Numbered from the stretch's first letter, positions 18,577 to 29,709 are shown. The stretch: DNA of 64,000 nucleotides from Paraplanobispora siamensis (GCF_016863175.1 NZ_BOOJ01000053.1:92255-156254), one strand, 5' to 3'. Numbers and translations are program-made. The notes: generated by a model not told the origin, from the letters alone.

Positions 18577-21078
18577 TCACAGGCCGGCGGCGCGTTCCAC
18601 TACGCGGGCCCAGCGTTCCAGGAGGGCCTGGGCGGAGTCGACGTCGGGGCCTTCGGCCCACAGGTGGGTGACGGCCTCGGCGGGGTCGGGCAGGACCAGG
18701 GCCCAGCTGCCGTCCTCGGCGACGACCCGGACTCCGTCGGTGGTGTCGATCCGGTAGCCCTCGGCGGCCTCGATGACAGAGCGCATCACCACGCCCTTGG
18801 CCGCCCAGGGGGTGGGCACCGTACGGCGCAGCAGGCGGGCCACGGGGATCCTGGCGTCGATCTGGCTGAGCGACAGCCGGGTCCTGGCGACCAGGCCCAG
18901 CAGGCGCAGGAACACCGCCAGGCCGTCCACCGTGGGGCCGAACTCCGGCACGATGAAACCGCCGCGCCCGTCCCCGGCGAAGACCATGTCGGAGGCCTTG
19001 GAGGCGGCGGTGAGAGCGTCGATCGCGGTGGAGGTCCACTCGACCTGCACCCCGTGGAACCGGCAGACCTGCTCGGCCACGCGGGTGGTGGTCACCGGCA
19101 GCGCCACCCGGCCGCCGCGCCGTTCGGCCGCCACCAGGTCCAGCACGACCAGCAGGGCCCGCTCCTCGCTGATCAGCTGGCCCATCTCGTTGACCAGCGA
19201 GACCCGCTCGCCCACCGGGTCGAACCGTACGCCGAAGGCCGCCCTGGAGGAGCTGACGAGCTCCGACAGGCGCTGCAGGTCACGGCGGCGCTCGGCGAAG
19301 GTCTCGGTGGGCGAGGCGTCGTCCAGCCGGTTGTTGACCGTCAGCACGTCCACCCCGACCCGGCCCAGGAGGCTGGGCAGCACCAGCGAGGAGGTGCCGC
19401 CGGCGCAGTCGACCACGACCTTCATGTCGGCGTCGCGCACGCCGCTCATGTTCACATAGCGCAGCAGTTCGTGGGTGTAGCCCTCGACCGCGCGGGAGGG
19501 GAAGGTGAGCTCGGCGATCTCGCCGGGGAAGGCGCGGCGGAACTCCTGGCGCGAGAAGACCCGCTCCAGCTTGCGCTGGGCCGACTGCGACAGGTCGGCG
19601 CCGGTCTCGTCCATGAAGACGATGTCCACGCTCTGCGGGTCGCCGGGGGTGGTGCGCAGCGCGATCCCGCCGACGGCGTTCTCCCTGGCGGTGTGGAAAC
19701 GCGAGACCGGCAGCGGGGCGGCCTCCAGGTCCAGCACGTTGATGGCGCTGGCGTTCAGGGCGCTGATGACGGCTCTCTTCAGGGCCCTGGCGGCCCGGGA
19801 GGAGTCCCGGGAGGTGACCACCGAGGTGCCCTTCCTGAGGGTCGTGGCGTAGGCGCTGGCCAGCCGTACGCACAGCTCCGGGGTGATCTCGACGTTGACC
19901 AGCCCGGAGACCCCGCGCGGGCCGAACAGGTTGCGCTGGCCCCGCGACTCCCAGATGACGCTGGTGTTGACGACGGCTCCGGCCTCGACGGTCTTGAACG
20001 GGTAGACCTTGACCCCGGAGGAGACGTAGGCCTCGGCCTCGATGATGCACTCGTCGCCGACGACCGCGTTCTCCTCGACCCGGGCCCCCGTCATCAGGTC
20101 GGTGTTCTTGCCGATGACGCAGCCGCGCAGGTGGGTGCTCGGTCCCACGTAGACGTTGTCGTGGACGACCGCGCGGTGCAGGAACGCGCCCTCGCGCACC
20201 ACCGCGTTGCTGCCCAGCACGGTGTACTCCCGCAGCTCGGCCCCGGCCTCGACCTTGGCGTAGTCGCCGATGTACAGGGGGCCCTTCAGGATCGCGTCGG
20301 GGTCCACCACCGCGCCCTCGGCCACCCAGACGCCGGGCGAGAGCTCGAAGGCCCCGATGTCCACCTTGACCCGGCCGGACAGCACGTCGGCCTGGACCCG
20401 CAGGTAGCTCTCGTGGGTGCCGACGTCCTCCCAGTAGCCGTCGGCCACGTAGCCGAACAGCGGGGCCCCGCGCTTCAGCAGCTCCGGGAACACGTCCGCC
20501 GACCAGTCGACCGGCCCGTCGGCGGAGACCTCGTCGAGGACCTCCGGCTCCATCACGTAGATGCCGGTGTTGACGGTGTCGGAGAAGACCTGGCCCCAGG
20601 TGGGCTTCTCCAGGAACCGCTCCACCCGGCCCTGCTCGTCGACGATGACGATGCCGAACTCCAGCGGGTTGGGCACCCGCTTGAGCCCGATGGTGACCAG
20701 GGCGTCGTTCTCCCGGTGGAAGCGGATCATGTCGGTCAGGTCGATGTCGGTGAGCGCGTCCCCGGAGATGACCATGAAGGGCGCGTCGCGGAGCTCGTCG
20801 GCGGCGTTCTTCACGCTCCCGGCGGTGCCCAGCGGCCGCTCCTCGGTGGCGTAGTACAGGTTCATCCCGAGCTCGTCACCGTCGCCGAAGTAGTTGCGCA
20901 CCAGGGCGGCCAGGAACTGCACGGTCACCACGGTCTCGGTGAGCCCGTGCCGTTTGAGCAGGCGCAGCACATGCTCCATGATCGGCCTGTTGACCACAGG
21001 GAGCAGGGGCTTGGGCTGGTTCGCGGTCATCGGCCGCAGCCGTGTCCCCTCACCGCCCGCCATGACGACGGCCTTCAC
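18577..21078 (-). CDS. Mannose-1-phosphate guanylyltransferase fused to a phosphomannomutase-like domain
   Basis: The product has 833 residues from GTG 21078, with AGAGGTGATCA upstream. Residues 1-230 are a nucleotidyltransferase ([28 protein letters not shown]). About 250-370 is a left-handed beta-helix of hexapeptide repeats ([20 protein letters not shown]). About 385-833 resembles phosphomannomutase. In that last domain the catalytic serine motif TASHNP reads RTTPGDPQS, and the metal loop DGDGDR reads GDGRGGF, so mutase activity is doubtful. The protein probably makes an NDP-sugar for glycolipid or polysaccharide. It forms an operon with the phosphatidyltransferase nine bases upstream, which fits glycolipid synthesis. 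Confidence 0.88.
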   Translation of the reverse strand: MKAVVMAGGEGTRLRPMTANQPKPLLPVVNRPIMEHVLRLLKRHGLTETVVTVQFLAALVRNYFGDGDELGMNLYYATEERPLGTAGSVKNAADELRDAPFMVISGDALTDIDLTDMIRFHRENDALVTIGLKRVPNPLEFGIVIVDEQGRVERFLEKPTWGQVFSDTVNTGIYVMEPEVLDEVSADGPVDWSADVFPELLKRGAPLFGYVADGYWEDVGTHESYLRVQADVLSGRVKVDIGAFELSPGVWVAEGAVVDPDAILKGPLYIGDYAKVEAGAELREYTVLGSNAVVREGAFLHRAVVHDNVYVGPSTHLRGCVIGKNTDLMTGARVEENAVVGDECIIEAEAYVSSGVKVYPFKTVEAGAVVNTSVIWESRGQRNLFGPRGVSGLVNVEITPELCVRLASAYATTLRKGTSVVTSRDSSRAARALKRAVISALNASAINVLDLEAAPLPVSRFHTARENAVGGIALRTTPGDPQSVDIVFMDETGADLSQSAQRKLERVFSRQEFRRAFPGEIAELTFPSRAVEGYTHELLRYVNMSGVRDADMKVVVDCAGGTSSLVLPSLLGRVGVDVLTVNNRLDDASPTETFAERRRDLQRLSELVSSSRAAFGVRFDPVGERVSLVNEMGQLISEERALLVVLDLVAAERRGGRVALPVTTTRVAEQVCRFHGVQVEWTSTAIDALTAASKASDMVFAGDGRGGFIVPEFGPTVDGLAVFLRLLGLVARTRLSLSQIDARIPVARLLRRTVPTPWAAKGVVMRSVIEAAEGYRIDTTDGVRVVAEDGSWALVLPDPAEAVTHLWAEGPDVDSAQALLERWARVVERAAGL

Positions 21079-21087
21079 TGATCACCT

Positions 21088-21678
21088 CTAACGGCTTTCG
21101 GCTCCTTTTCGGAGCTGCCGCACCTGTACCCAATACAGCACCCCTGACCACCAGTACAGCCCGACGCCCCAGATCGCCAGTGACCAGCCCACGATTCGCG
21201 CCGGTTGGGCGTACCACGCGTCGTGGTGGGCCAGGAAGAGCAGCGGGAAGGAGTAGAGCAGGTTGGCCGTGGCGGCCTTGCCCAGGAAGTGCACCGGCAG
21301 CGCCGGGCCGTACCCGAGTCTGCGCAGGATCGGCGGGATGCCCAGCAGCATCACGTCCCGGAGCGGGATGATCAGCGCCAGCCACCAGGGGATGATGTCC
21401 CGCAGGGCCAGGCCCAGCAGGGTGGCCAGGATGTAGAGCCGGTCGGCCAGCGGGTCGAGCAGCCGGCCGAGCCTGCTGGTCTGGTTCCACGCCCGGGCGA
21501 TCTTGCCGTCGAGCCAGTCGGAGAACCCGGCGAGCATCAGCAGCGCGACGGCCCAGCCGTCGGCCTTCGGGCCCAGCACGAGCCAGAGGAAGACCGGGAC
21601 GCCGAGCAGCCTGGCCAGGCTCAGCGCGTTGGGAACCGTCCAGATCCGATCCTCGGTTCCCGATATCTCCGAACTCAC
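21088..21678 (-). CDS. CDP-alcohol phosphatidyltransferase
   Basis: The product has 196 residues from GTG 21678. The family signature DG-x2-AR-x8-G-x3-D-x3-D is intact in SDWLDGKIARAWNQTSRLGRLLDPLADR. About five membrane helices follow or precede it (GWAVALLMLAGFSDW, ATLLGLALRDIIPWWLALIIP). Enzymes of this family transfer a phosphatidyl group from CDP-diacylglycerol to glycerol-3-phosphate, inositol phosphate or similar acceptors. The acceptor is not readable from sequence, and PgsA-like activity is the common annotation for this neighbourhood (compare Rv1822). It is the first gene of a two-gene operon with the pyrophosphorylase fusion. Confidence 0.88.
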   Translation of the reverse strand: MSSEISGTEDRIWTVPNALSLARLLGVPVFLWLVLGPKADGWAVALLMLAGFSDWLDGKIARAWNQTSRLGRLLDPLADRLYILATLLGLALRDIIPWWLALIIPLRDVMLLGIPPILRRLGYGPALPVHFLGKAATANLLYSFPLLFLAHHDAWYAQPARIVGWSLAIWGVGLYWWSGVLYWVQVRQLRKGAESR

Positions 21679-21714
21679 CCGTTTATCTCCTCCCCGTGCC
21701 TGATAGCGACACTA

Positions 21715-21794
21715 CTGTGTTGATGGCGACGCTTCGCGTCGCGGCTCGGGGGCTGTGTTTGATGGCGACGCTTCGCATCGCAGGCTCGGGGGCT
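21715..21794. repeat. Two near-identical direct repeats, each a small hairpin
   Basis: TGATGGCGACGCTTCGCGTC at 21721 and TGATGGCGACGCTTCGCATC at 21760 head two copies of about 35 bp that both end GGCTCGGGGGCT. Each contains a stem of the GCGACGC-TTCG-CGTCGC type. Both copies are preceded by TGTGTT. They lie between the divergent phosphatidyltransferase and thiC genes. Confidence 0.7.
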
Positions 21795-21961
21795 CCTCGA
21801 TCCGGCTCCCGCCCTCGTCGCGTCCTCGCTTCGCTCCGGGCGCTCCTCCGTTGGTTCACCGGCGCCCCCTCGCAGGTGGCCGTGACGACGGAGGGCGTCG
21901 TTGGGCAGTCATCCCGCACCCCAGAGCATGTGTCGGCGTGTCTTGATCGTGGGGGTGGTGA

Positions 21962-23824
<1,863 letters not shown>

Positions 23825-23838
23825 CCGCCCGGAAACCG

Positions 23839-24087
23839 TCAGCCCTCGGTCTCCGGGGCGCCCTCGACGCGCCCCTCGGCGCCCCGGCCGGTCGTCTCCC
23901 CCAGCCCCGAGGACTCCGCGGGCATGGCCGACCCGATGCCGGAGGCCCGGTCGGCGGGGTTCTGCGGCTCGTCGGGATAGGAGGTCTCGGTCATCGAGCC
24001 GGCGCTGCCGACGGCGTCCTCCATGCGCTGGTCGGCGGGGCCGCCGGAGTCCGGCACCCAGCTCTCGTCACGTTCGGTGTCGTTCAT
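23839..24087 (-). CDS. Small acidic, low-complexity hypothetical protein
   Basis: The product has 82 residues and begins MNDTERDESWVPDSGG. It is rich in Gly, Ser, Glu, Asp and Pro, with no hydrophobic segment, and is likely disordered. The gene is convergent with thiC, 14 bp past its stop. Codon use resembles real genes nearby and the start is preceded by GGGCAGGCTAACGCC, which is not a good ribosome-binding site. No family recognised. It could be a spurious frame, though such short acidic proteins are common in these genomes. Confidence 0.45.
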   Translation of the reverse strand: MNDTERDESWVPDSGGPADQRMEDAVGSAGSMTETSYPDEPQNPADRASGIGSAMPAESSGLGETTGRGAEGRVEGAPETEG

Positions 24088-24237
24088 GGCGTTAGCCTGC
24101 CCAGGAAGGAGGGCTCCTACCGCCGCCCGCGCGAACGCGGGAGGGGGCGTCCCCCGGCCCCGGGGGGCGGGCCGGAAGGACGCCCCCGCGTCACGGGAGG
24201 CCGCTCCGCCGCGCCGCGGAGCGGCGCCCGTCCTGCC

Positions 24238-24660
24238 TCAGGAGCGCCGGACGGCGGCGCGGGGCGACCAGGCCCAGATGAGCACGGCCACCGACAACCC
24301 GAACAGGGCCAGGCCGCTGGGCACGTGGGTGCCCAGCGCCTCCCAGCTGAAGTGCTGACCCATGCCGATCAGGAACAGGCCCAGGCTGGCCAGCGCGGGC
24401 CAGCCGGCGCCGCGGCCGGGCCGCCAGACGAGCACCGCGGCCACGATCTGCAGCAGGGCGATCAGGTGCACCACCATGCCCACCATCACGTGGGTCTCGG
24501 CCAGGTCGGCCCCTCCGTTGACGGCCTGCCCGGCGAACGAGGCCGCGACGATGAGTCCGGCCGCCTGGGCGACGACCAGGATGCGCAGGCCGTACAGAAG
24601 CCCGGTGGAGACGGGCCGGCCCTGCGGGACCGCGGACCCCTGGGTGATGACCTCCTGCAT
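24238..24660 (-). CDS. Four-helix membrane protein
   Basis: The product has 140 residues from ATG 24660, with GGAAGG eight bases upstream. Four membrane helices are visible: LLYGLRILVVAQAAGLIVAASF, THVMVGMVVHLIALLQIVAAVL, ALASLGLFLIGMGQHF and SGLALFGLSVAVLIWAW. The order resembles small DoxX-like or cytochrome b561-like membrane proteins. Histidines lie in helices 2 and 3 (HVMVGMVVHL, GQHF), but haem binding is speculation. It follows the response regulator gene on the same strand of a minus-strand cluster, with 66 bp between it and that gene. Function unknown. Confidence 0.7.
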   Translation of the reverse strand: MQEVITQGSAVPQGRPVSTGLLYGLRILVVAQAAGLIVAASFAGQAVNGGADLAETHVMVGMVVHLIALLQIVAAVLVWRPGRGAGWPALASLGLFLIGMGQHFSWEALGTHVPSGLALFGLSVAVLIWAWSPRAAVRRS

Positions 24661-24726
24661 GGGATGTGTCCTTCCTTCGGTGAGTGGTCAGGAGCACATC
24701 GTGGTCGCCGGGGACGCGGCGCGTCG

Positions 24727-25428
24727 TCACCCTCCGGGGTGACCCGCCGATCCGCCGCGGGGCGGATTGCGCACCGGGCGGAACCCCGCGTCGACCAGCC
24801 CGATCCGGTGGGCGACCACCGCCGCCTGGATGCGGTTGCGCAGGCCCAGCTTGTCCATGGCGGTGGAGACGTGGGTCTTGACGGTCGTGACGCCCACGTG
24901 CAGCGTGTCGGCGATCTCGGCGTTGGACAGCCCCGTCCCGACCAGGGCCAGCACGTCCAGCTCCCGGTCGGTGAGCCCGGCGGGGACGCGCGCGGTGACC
25001 TTCTCCTCGGCGGCCAGCGCCCGCTCCACCACGCGGCGCAGCACCGAGGGGGCCAGCAGCGGCTCCCCGGCCGCGGCGCGGCGCACGGCGTCGACCATCC
25101 GCTCGGGCTCGTCGTCCTTGACCAGGAAGCCGATCGCTCCGGCGCGCAGCGCGGCGTAGACGTTCTCGTCCTCGGCGAAGGTCGTCAGGATCACGATCCG
25201 CGCGGCCGGCCAGGCGGCCAGGATGCGCCGGGTGGCCTCCAGCCCGTCCATCCTCGGCATGCGCAGGTCCATCAGGAGCACGTCGGGGCGGAGCCGCTCG
25301 GCGTGCTGTACGGCCTGCGCCCCGTCGACCGCCTCCCCGCAGACCTCCATCTCCCCGGCCGCCTCCAGGAGCATCCGCACGCCCGCCCGTACGAGCGCCT
25401 GGTCGTCGGCGATGACGACCCGGATCAC
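24727..25428 (-). CDS. NarL/LuxR-type response regulator
   Basis: The product has 233 residues. GTG 25428 overlaps the kinase stop (GTGA), with GGAGGAG just upstream. The receiver domain begins IRVVIADDQALVRAGVRMLL, has the phospho-acceptor Asp in DVLLMDLRMPRMDG, Thr in ILTTFAEDE and Lys in FLVKDDEP. The C-terminal LuxR helix-turn-helix is LTDRELDVLALVGTGLSNAEIADTLHVGVTTVKTHVS. The tail VRNPPRGGSAGHPGG is low complexity. It is the cognate partner of the sensor kinase in the same operon. Targets may include the membrane-protein gene downstream. Confidence 0.93.
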   Translation of the reverse strand: MIRVVIADDQALVRAGVRMLLEAAGEMEVCGEAVDGAQAVQHAERLRPDVLLMDLRMPRMDGLEATRRILAAWPAARIVILTTFAEDENVYAALRAGAIGFLVKDDEPERMVDAVRRAAAGEPLLAPSVLRRVVERALAAEEKVTARVPAGLTDRELDVLALVGTGLSNAEIADTLHVGVTTVKTHVSTAMDKLGLRNRIQAAVVAHRIGLVDAGFRPVRNPPRGGSAGHPGG

Positions 25429-27197
25429 CGGGTCTCCTCCGCCGGGCGGTGGGCCCCTGCGATGTCGTACTCGATCACGCTTTCCTGTCGTCCTTCCTCC
25501 CGCCTCCAGGGCAGGATCCTGCGTTGCGGCGTCATGCCGCAAGAATGCGCCGAGCTCTCCAGCGGGAGCGTGGCCGCCAGGCGCCAGCCGCCGTCCCGGG
25601 TCGGCCCCGCCGACAGGTCCCCGCCCAGCGCCCGCGCCCTCTCCCGCATGCCCGCGATGCCCTGTCCCGAGGAGGGCAGCGCGTCCCGCAGGACGGGTGA
25701 GGGCGTCTCCGCCTCCGGGGTGTCGCCGGGCGGGGGCCCGCTGAGCACGTTCACCTGCAACGCGTCCCCGGCCACCTTCAGCTCCACGACCGCCGAGGTG
25801 CCGGGGCCCGCGTGCTTGAGCACGTTGGTCAGGCCCTCCTGGACGATCCTGGCGGCCGAGGCCCGGGTCACCAGGGGCACCAGCCCGGCCTCGGGGCTGG
25901 AGCGCAGCTCCACCTTCAGTCCCGCGGCGTTGACCCGGTCCACCGCGTCGTGCACCACCTCCTCGGGCGCGGCGACGGGAAGGTGGGCCAGCTCGGGGTC
26001 GCGCAGCACGTTCAGCAGGCCGCGCAGGTCCTCCAGCACCTGGTGGCCGGTGCTGCGGATGTCGGACAGCGCCTCGGCGACCGGCCCCGACGGCGCGGCG
26101 TACTGGGCGGCGCCGGCCCGCAGCACCATGGCGCCCACGTGGTGGGCCACGATGTCGTGCACGTCGCGGGCGATGCGCTCGCGCTCGGCCAGCAGGTCGG
26201 CCCGGGCCCGCTCGGCCGACAGCTGCCTGGCCTCCTCGGCCATGGCCAGCTGCAGGTCGGCGGCGTCCTTGCGGACGCCGAGGTAACGGCCGATGATGAT
26301 CGGCGCGGCCACCATGGCCAGCAGGGCGGCGACCCGGGTGGGGGTGACCTGCGACAGCTCCTCGCCGACGATGTTGAGGGCGGTCACCCCGGTGGCCAGG
26401 ACATAGGCCACGATGGTCCACGACCACGAGGCGCGGGTGGCGAAGACGCCGAGGGTGACCAGGAACAGGCCCTGCAGCGAGTTCGCGGCGAAACCGGCGT
26501 TCTGGTTGGCCAGCAGGACCAGCACGCCCTGCAGGGCGAAGGCCGTGCCCGGCAGCCTGCGCACCAGCCCGGCCGTGATGCCGCAGCCGATCGCGCACCA
26601 GCCCGCCGCCCAGACCGGCAGCGGCCCGTCGTTCCACCTGGTCCAGGTGTCCAGGACCATGAAGGCCACCCCGCCGCCCGCCAGGAGCAGGTCGAGGGCG
26701 GGACGGCGCTCGACCGCGGCCACGGGTTCGATGGGATGGCGCAGATAGCGGCCGACGATGACGGGGATGACCGCCAGGCCCACCGGGAAGTACCAGGCAC
26801 CCGCGGTGAACGCGGTGCCGGGGTCGGCGAGGTTGAAGGCGGTGGCGATCCCGGCCAGCACCGCGCCGGGCACGATCCGCCGCCAGGTGTGCCGGTAGGC
26901 CAGCAGCCCGACCGCGACCGGGATCAGGGTCTGCACGGTGTCGGCGGCGAAGACGTCGAGCCGGTCGCAGACGAGCAGCAGGGCCGACTGGTAGAGGCAG
27001 ATCTCCAGCGGCCAGCGCCGGACGAATCCCATGGGCGCCCCGGCGAGCAGGGACAGCCCGGCCGCGGCCGGCCAGGGCACCGGATCGCCCGTCTTGCCGC
27101 TGACGAACAGGCCGAGGGCGACCGCGGCGCAGGCCAGGAGAACGTCGGACACCGGGCCTCGCGTCCTGGCATCCGGCACCTGAACGCGGGACGTCAT
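25425..27197 (-). CDS. Sensor histidine kinase (HisKA_3 family) with two membrane blocks
   Basis: The product has 590 residues, starting MTSRVQVPDARTRG at ATG 27197. Residues 15-165 and 170-315 are two hydrophobic blocks. Each ends in a similar segment (IPVIVGRYLRHP near 145 and APIIIGRYLGVR near 305), which suggests internal duplication of the membrane domain. A coiled helix leads to the HisKA_3 phosphoacceptor ERIARDVHDIVAHHVGAM, and the ATPase domain has VQEGLTNVLKHAGP and a G-box GQGIAGMRERARALGG. The last 40 residues after the ATPase domain are polar and unusual. The signal is unknown. It is coupled to the response regulator by GTGA overlap. Confidence 0.9.
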   Translation of the reverse strand: MTSRVQVPDARTRGPVSDVLLACAAVALGLFVSGKTGDPVPWPAAAGLSLLAGAPMGFVRRWPLEICLYQSALLLVCDRLDVFAADTVQTLIPVAVGLLAYRHTWRRIVPGAVLAGIATAFNLADPGTAFTAGAWYFPVGLAVIPVIVGRYLRHPIEPVAAVERRPALDLLLAGGGVAFMVLDTWTRWNDGPLPVWAAGWCAIGCGITAGLVRRLPGTAFALQGVLVLLANQNAGFAANSLQGLFLVTLGVFATRASWSWTIVAYVLATGVTALNIVGEELSQVTPTRVAALLAMVAAPIIIGRYLGVRKDAADLQLAMAEEARQLSAERARADLLAERERIARDVHDIVAHHVGAMVLRAGAAQYAAPSGPVAEALSDIRSTGHQVLEDLRGLLNVLRDPELAHLPVAAPEEVVHDAVDRVNAAGLKVELRSSPEAGLVPLVTRASAARIVQEGLTNVLKHAGPGTSAVVELKVAGDALQVNVLSGPPPGDTPEAETPSPVLRDALPSSGQGIAGMRERARALGGDLSAGPTRDGGWRLAATLPLESSAHSCGMTPQRRILPWRREEGRQESVIEYDIAGAHRPAEETR

Positions 27198-27324
27198 AGA
27201 CGAACGCTATCCGCCTCCGGCCTTGGATCGCTCCTCCCGGAGAAGGGGCCGTCTCCTCCTAGTGGCCGGAGGATCGGCCGAATGGCTGGTCAACCATGTC
27301 AAAAGAGACCCTAATCTTCACTCC

Positions 27325-27915
27325 ATGACCAACGACACCACGCTCTTCCTGGGTCAGTGGATGCGCTCCCCGGGGGTCACCGGAGCGGTGGCGCCGAGCT
27401 CCCGCAGGCTCGCCGAGGCCGTGACGGCACCGGTCCCCCATCGGGGCGAGCCCGTGATCGTCGAGCTCGGACCCGGCACGGGCGCGTTCACCGCCGAGAT
27501 CCAGCGGCGCCTGGGCGGGCGTGGGCACCACCTCGCGGTCGAGATCAATCCGAAGCTGGCGGAGTTCCTGGCCGCCCGCCACCCCCGGGTGGACGTCACG
27601 GTCGCCGACGCGGCCACGCTGCCGGACCTGCTCAAGGAGCGCGGCCTGCCGCACGCCGACGCGATCGTCAGCGGCCTGCCCTGGGCCGCCTTCTCCGACC
27701 GGACGCAGGGCGAGCTGCTGGACGCGGTGGCCGCGGCCATGGGGCCGAACACGGCCTTCACCACCTTCGCCTACAGCTTCGCCAAGCGGCTGCCGCCCGC
27801 GCGGCGCTTCCGCCGGCGGCTGGAGAGCGTCTTCGAGGAGGTCGTCCTGGGCCGCACCGTGTGGGGCAACATCCCGCCGGCCTTCGTCTACCACTCCCGC
27901 CGGCCCCGCGTGTAG
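27325..27915 (+). CDS. Class I SAM-dependent methyltransferase
   Basis: The product has 196 residues from ATG 27325. TAATCT at 27312-27317 sits seven bases before the ATG with no ribosome-binding site, suggesting a leaderless mRNA. Motif I is VIVELGPGTGAFTAEI, the acidic residue follows in LAVEINPKLAEFL, and a later motif reads DAIVSGLPWAAF. The pattern is that of the rRNA-adenine dimethylase/phospholipid N-methyltransferase group (PmtA-like), which fits the FLGQWMRSPGVTGAVAPSSR start. I would favour a lipid methyltransferase over an rRNA enzyme because the length is short and no C-terminal domain exists. Divergent from the sensor kinase. Confidence 0.8.
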   Translation: MTNDTTLFLGQWMRSPGVTGAVAPSSRRLAEAVTAPVPHRGEPVIVELGPGTGAFTAEIQRRLGGRGHHLAVEINPKLAEFLAARHPRVDVTVADAATLPDLLKERGLPHADAIVSGLPWAAFSDRTQGELLDAVAAAMGPNTAFTTFAYSFAKRLPPARRFRRRLESVFEEVVLGRTVWGNIPPAFVYHSRRPRV

Positions 27916-28022
27916 CCGTCCGGGTTCCGCATGACCGTCTCCGATCGGGGACGGGAAACCCTCGCCCCTGAACCGAACTTCGTTCTACGATTGCGCACGC
28001 AACGAGAATGGAGTTGATCACG

Positions 28023-29204
28023 GTGGACTTCACGCTTCCGGACAGCGCCCTCGCCGTCCAGCGCGGCATCGCCGACATCTGCTCGCGCTACGACCTGGAC
28101 TACTGGCAGCGCTGCGAGAGCGAGAAGCGCTGGCCGGAGGAGGTCTGGGCGGAGCTGGCCAAGGGGGGCTGGCTGGGCCTGGCCGTACCCGAGGAGTACG
28201 GCGGGGGCGGGCAGGGGCTGCTCGAGCTGGCCGTGGCCACCGAGACCCTCTCCGCCTCCGGATCCGCCGGGGGCTCGGCCTTCACCTACGTCCTGACCCC
28301 CGGGTTCGGCGCGCTGACCCTGGCCAGGCACGGCAGTCAGTGGCAGCGCGAGCAGCTGCTCCCCAAGCTGGCCACCGGGGAGGTCGAGACCTGCTTCGCC
28401 CTGACCGAGCCGGACGCAGGCTCCAACGCCCTGGGCATCTCCACCTTCGCCCGGCGCGACGGCGACGAGTTCGTCGTCAAGGGCCAGAAGATCTGGATCA
28501 CCGGCGTGCAGCGCGCCACCTGGATGCTCCTGGTCACCCGCACCGTCCCGGCCGCCGAGGCCAAGCCCCGCACCAACGGCATGACCGTCCTGCTGGTGAA
28601 CGTGCCCGAGGCCGTGGCCGCCGGGCAGCTCTCCTTCCAGCCGATCCCCAAGATGGGGGCCAACACCACCCCGTCCAACATGGTCTTCATCGACGACCTG
28701 CGCGTACCGGCCGCGAACGTGGTCGGCGAGGTCGACCAGGGCGCCGTGGTGCTGTGGGACATCCTCAACCCCGAGCGCATCCTGCTGGCCGCCTCCGCGC
28801 TCGGCGGCGCGGAGGTGGCGCTGAGGGTGGCCGTGCAGTACGCCAAAGAGCGCGAGGTCTTCGGCCGCCCGATCGGCGCCAACCAGGCCATCGCCTTCCC
28901 TCTCGCCCAGGTCAAGGCCAAGATCGAACTGGCCAGGCTGATGCTCTACAAGGCCGCCTGGCTCTTCGATCAGCGCATGCCGTGCGGGACCGAGGCCAAC
29001 ATCGCCAAGCTGACCGCCTCGCAGGCGGCCTGGGAGGCGGCCGACCACGCCTTCCAGACCCACGGCGGCATGGCCTACTCGCTGGAGTACCCGGTCGCCC
29101 GCCTGCTGGCCGACGCCCGCATCGGCAAGGTCGCCCCGGTCACCGAGGAACTGCTGCTCAACTATCTCGCCACCCAGGTGCTCGGGCTGCCCCGGAGCTT
29201 CTGA
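28023..29204 (+). CDS. Acyl-CoA dehydrogenase
   Basis: The product has 393 residues. GTG 28023 (VDFTLPDSALAVQRG) has GGAG nine bases upstream. ATG 28008 is an alternative five codons earlier. FAD-binding and substrate motifs are present: CFALTEPDAGSNALG and KIWITGVQRATWMLLV. The usual catalytic EGT motif near the end reads APVTEELLLN, so the base is not there. Glu-251 in NPERILLA matches the helix G position used by isovaleryl-CoA dehydrogenase and long-chain enzymes, and probably does the job. The enzyme would introduce the alpha,beta double bond of an acyl-CoA. The next gene encodes an SRPBCC protein on the same strand. Confidence 0.9.
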   Translation: MDFTLPDSALAVQRGIADICSRYDLDYWQRCESEKRWPEEVWAELAKGGWLGLAVPEEYGGGGQGLLELAVATETLSASGSAGGSAFTYVLTPGFGALTLARHGSQWQREQLLPKLATGEVETCFALTEPDAGSNALGISTFARRDGDEFVVKGQKIWITGVQRATWMLLVTRTVPAAEAKPRTNGMTVLLVNVPEAVAAGQLSFQPIPKMGANTTPSNMVFIDDLRVPAANVVGEVDQGAVVLWDILNPERILLAASALGGAEVALRVAVQYAKEREVFGRPIGANQAIAFPLAQVKAKIELARLMLYKAAWLFDQRMPCGTEANIAKLTASQAAWEAADHAFQTHGGMAYSLEYPVARLLADARIGKVAPVTEELLLNYLATQVLGLPRSF

Positions 29205-29292
29205 GCCGATTGCGCCGCGGGCCCGGCGGGCAGACCATGAGGTGGTCCGGAAGCGCACGCGAAGTAGCGCAGACGAACGCAAAGGAGCGTCC

Positions 29293-29709
29293 ATGGCCGT
29301 CTACGCCAGCACCGTGATCAACGCACCGGCCGACAAGGTGTGGGACTACCTCAGGGACTTCGGCAACCTGACCGAGTGGCTGCCCGGCGTCACCAGCTGC
29401 GAGATCGAGGGGGGCGGGGCCTCGGAGCCGGGCGCGATCCGCCGGGCCGAGTCCGCCGGCGGCCTGTTCCGGGAGCGGCTGCTCACCCTCGACGACACCT
29501 CCCGGTCGGCGAGCTACGAGATCCTCGAGAGCCCGCTTCCGGTCCGCGACTACCGGGCCACCTACCGAGTCGCCCCGGTGACCGACAGCGGCCACTCCTT
29601 CGTCGAGTGGTCGGCCTCCTTCGAGTCCGAGGACGAGGCGAAGGTGAGCAAGATCCTCACCCGTGGCGTCTTCGAGCCCGGCCTGGCCTCCCTGCGCAAG
29701 CGCTTCTAG
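29293..29709 (+). CDS. SRPBCC (START/Bet v1-like) family protein
   Basis: The product has 138 residues from ATG 29293 behind AAAGGAG. The sequence MAVYASTVINAPADKVWDYLRDFGNLTEWLPGV is a textbook start of the polyketide cyclase/dehydrase-type helix-grip fold, followed by alternating strands (ASYEILESPLPVRDYRATYRV) and a long C-terminal helix. These proteins bind hydrophobic ligands, and some are cyclases or chaperones. It lies 88 bp after the acyl-CoA dehydrogenase gene, possibly co-transcribed. Its TAG stop shares a CTAG palindrome with the stop of the convergent permease gene. Confidence 0.88.
   Translation: MAVYASTVINAPADKVWDYLRDFGNLTEWLPGVTSCEIEGGGASEPGAIRRAESAGGLFRERLLTLDDTSRSASYEILESPLPVRDYRATYRVAPVTDSGHSFVEWSASFESEDEAKVSKILTRGVFEPGLASLRKRF

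Noticed and set aside
18664..21081. 800-codon plus-strand frame opposite the pyrophosphorylase fusion
   Set aside because: No motifs, typical GC shadow. The minus strand has full domain support.
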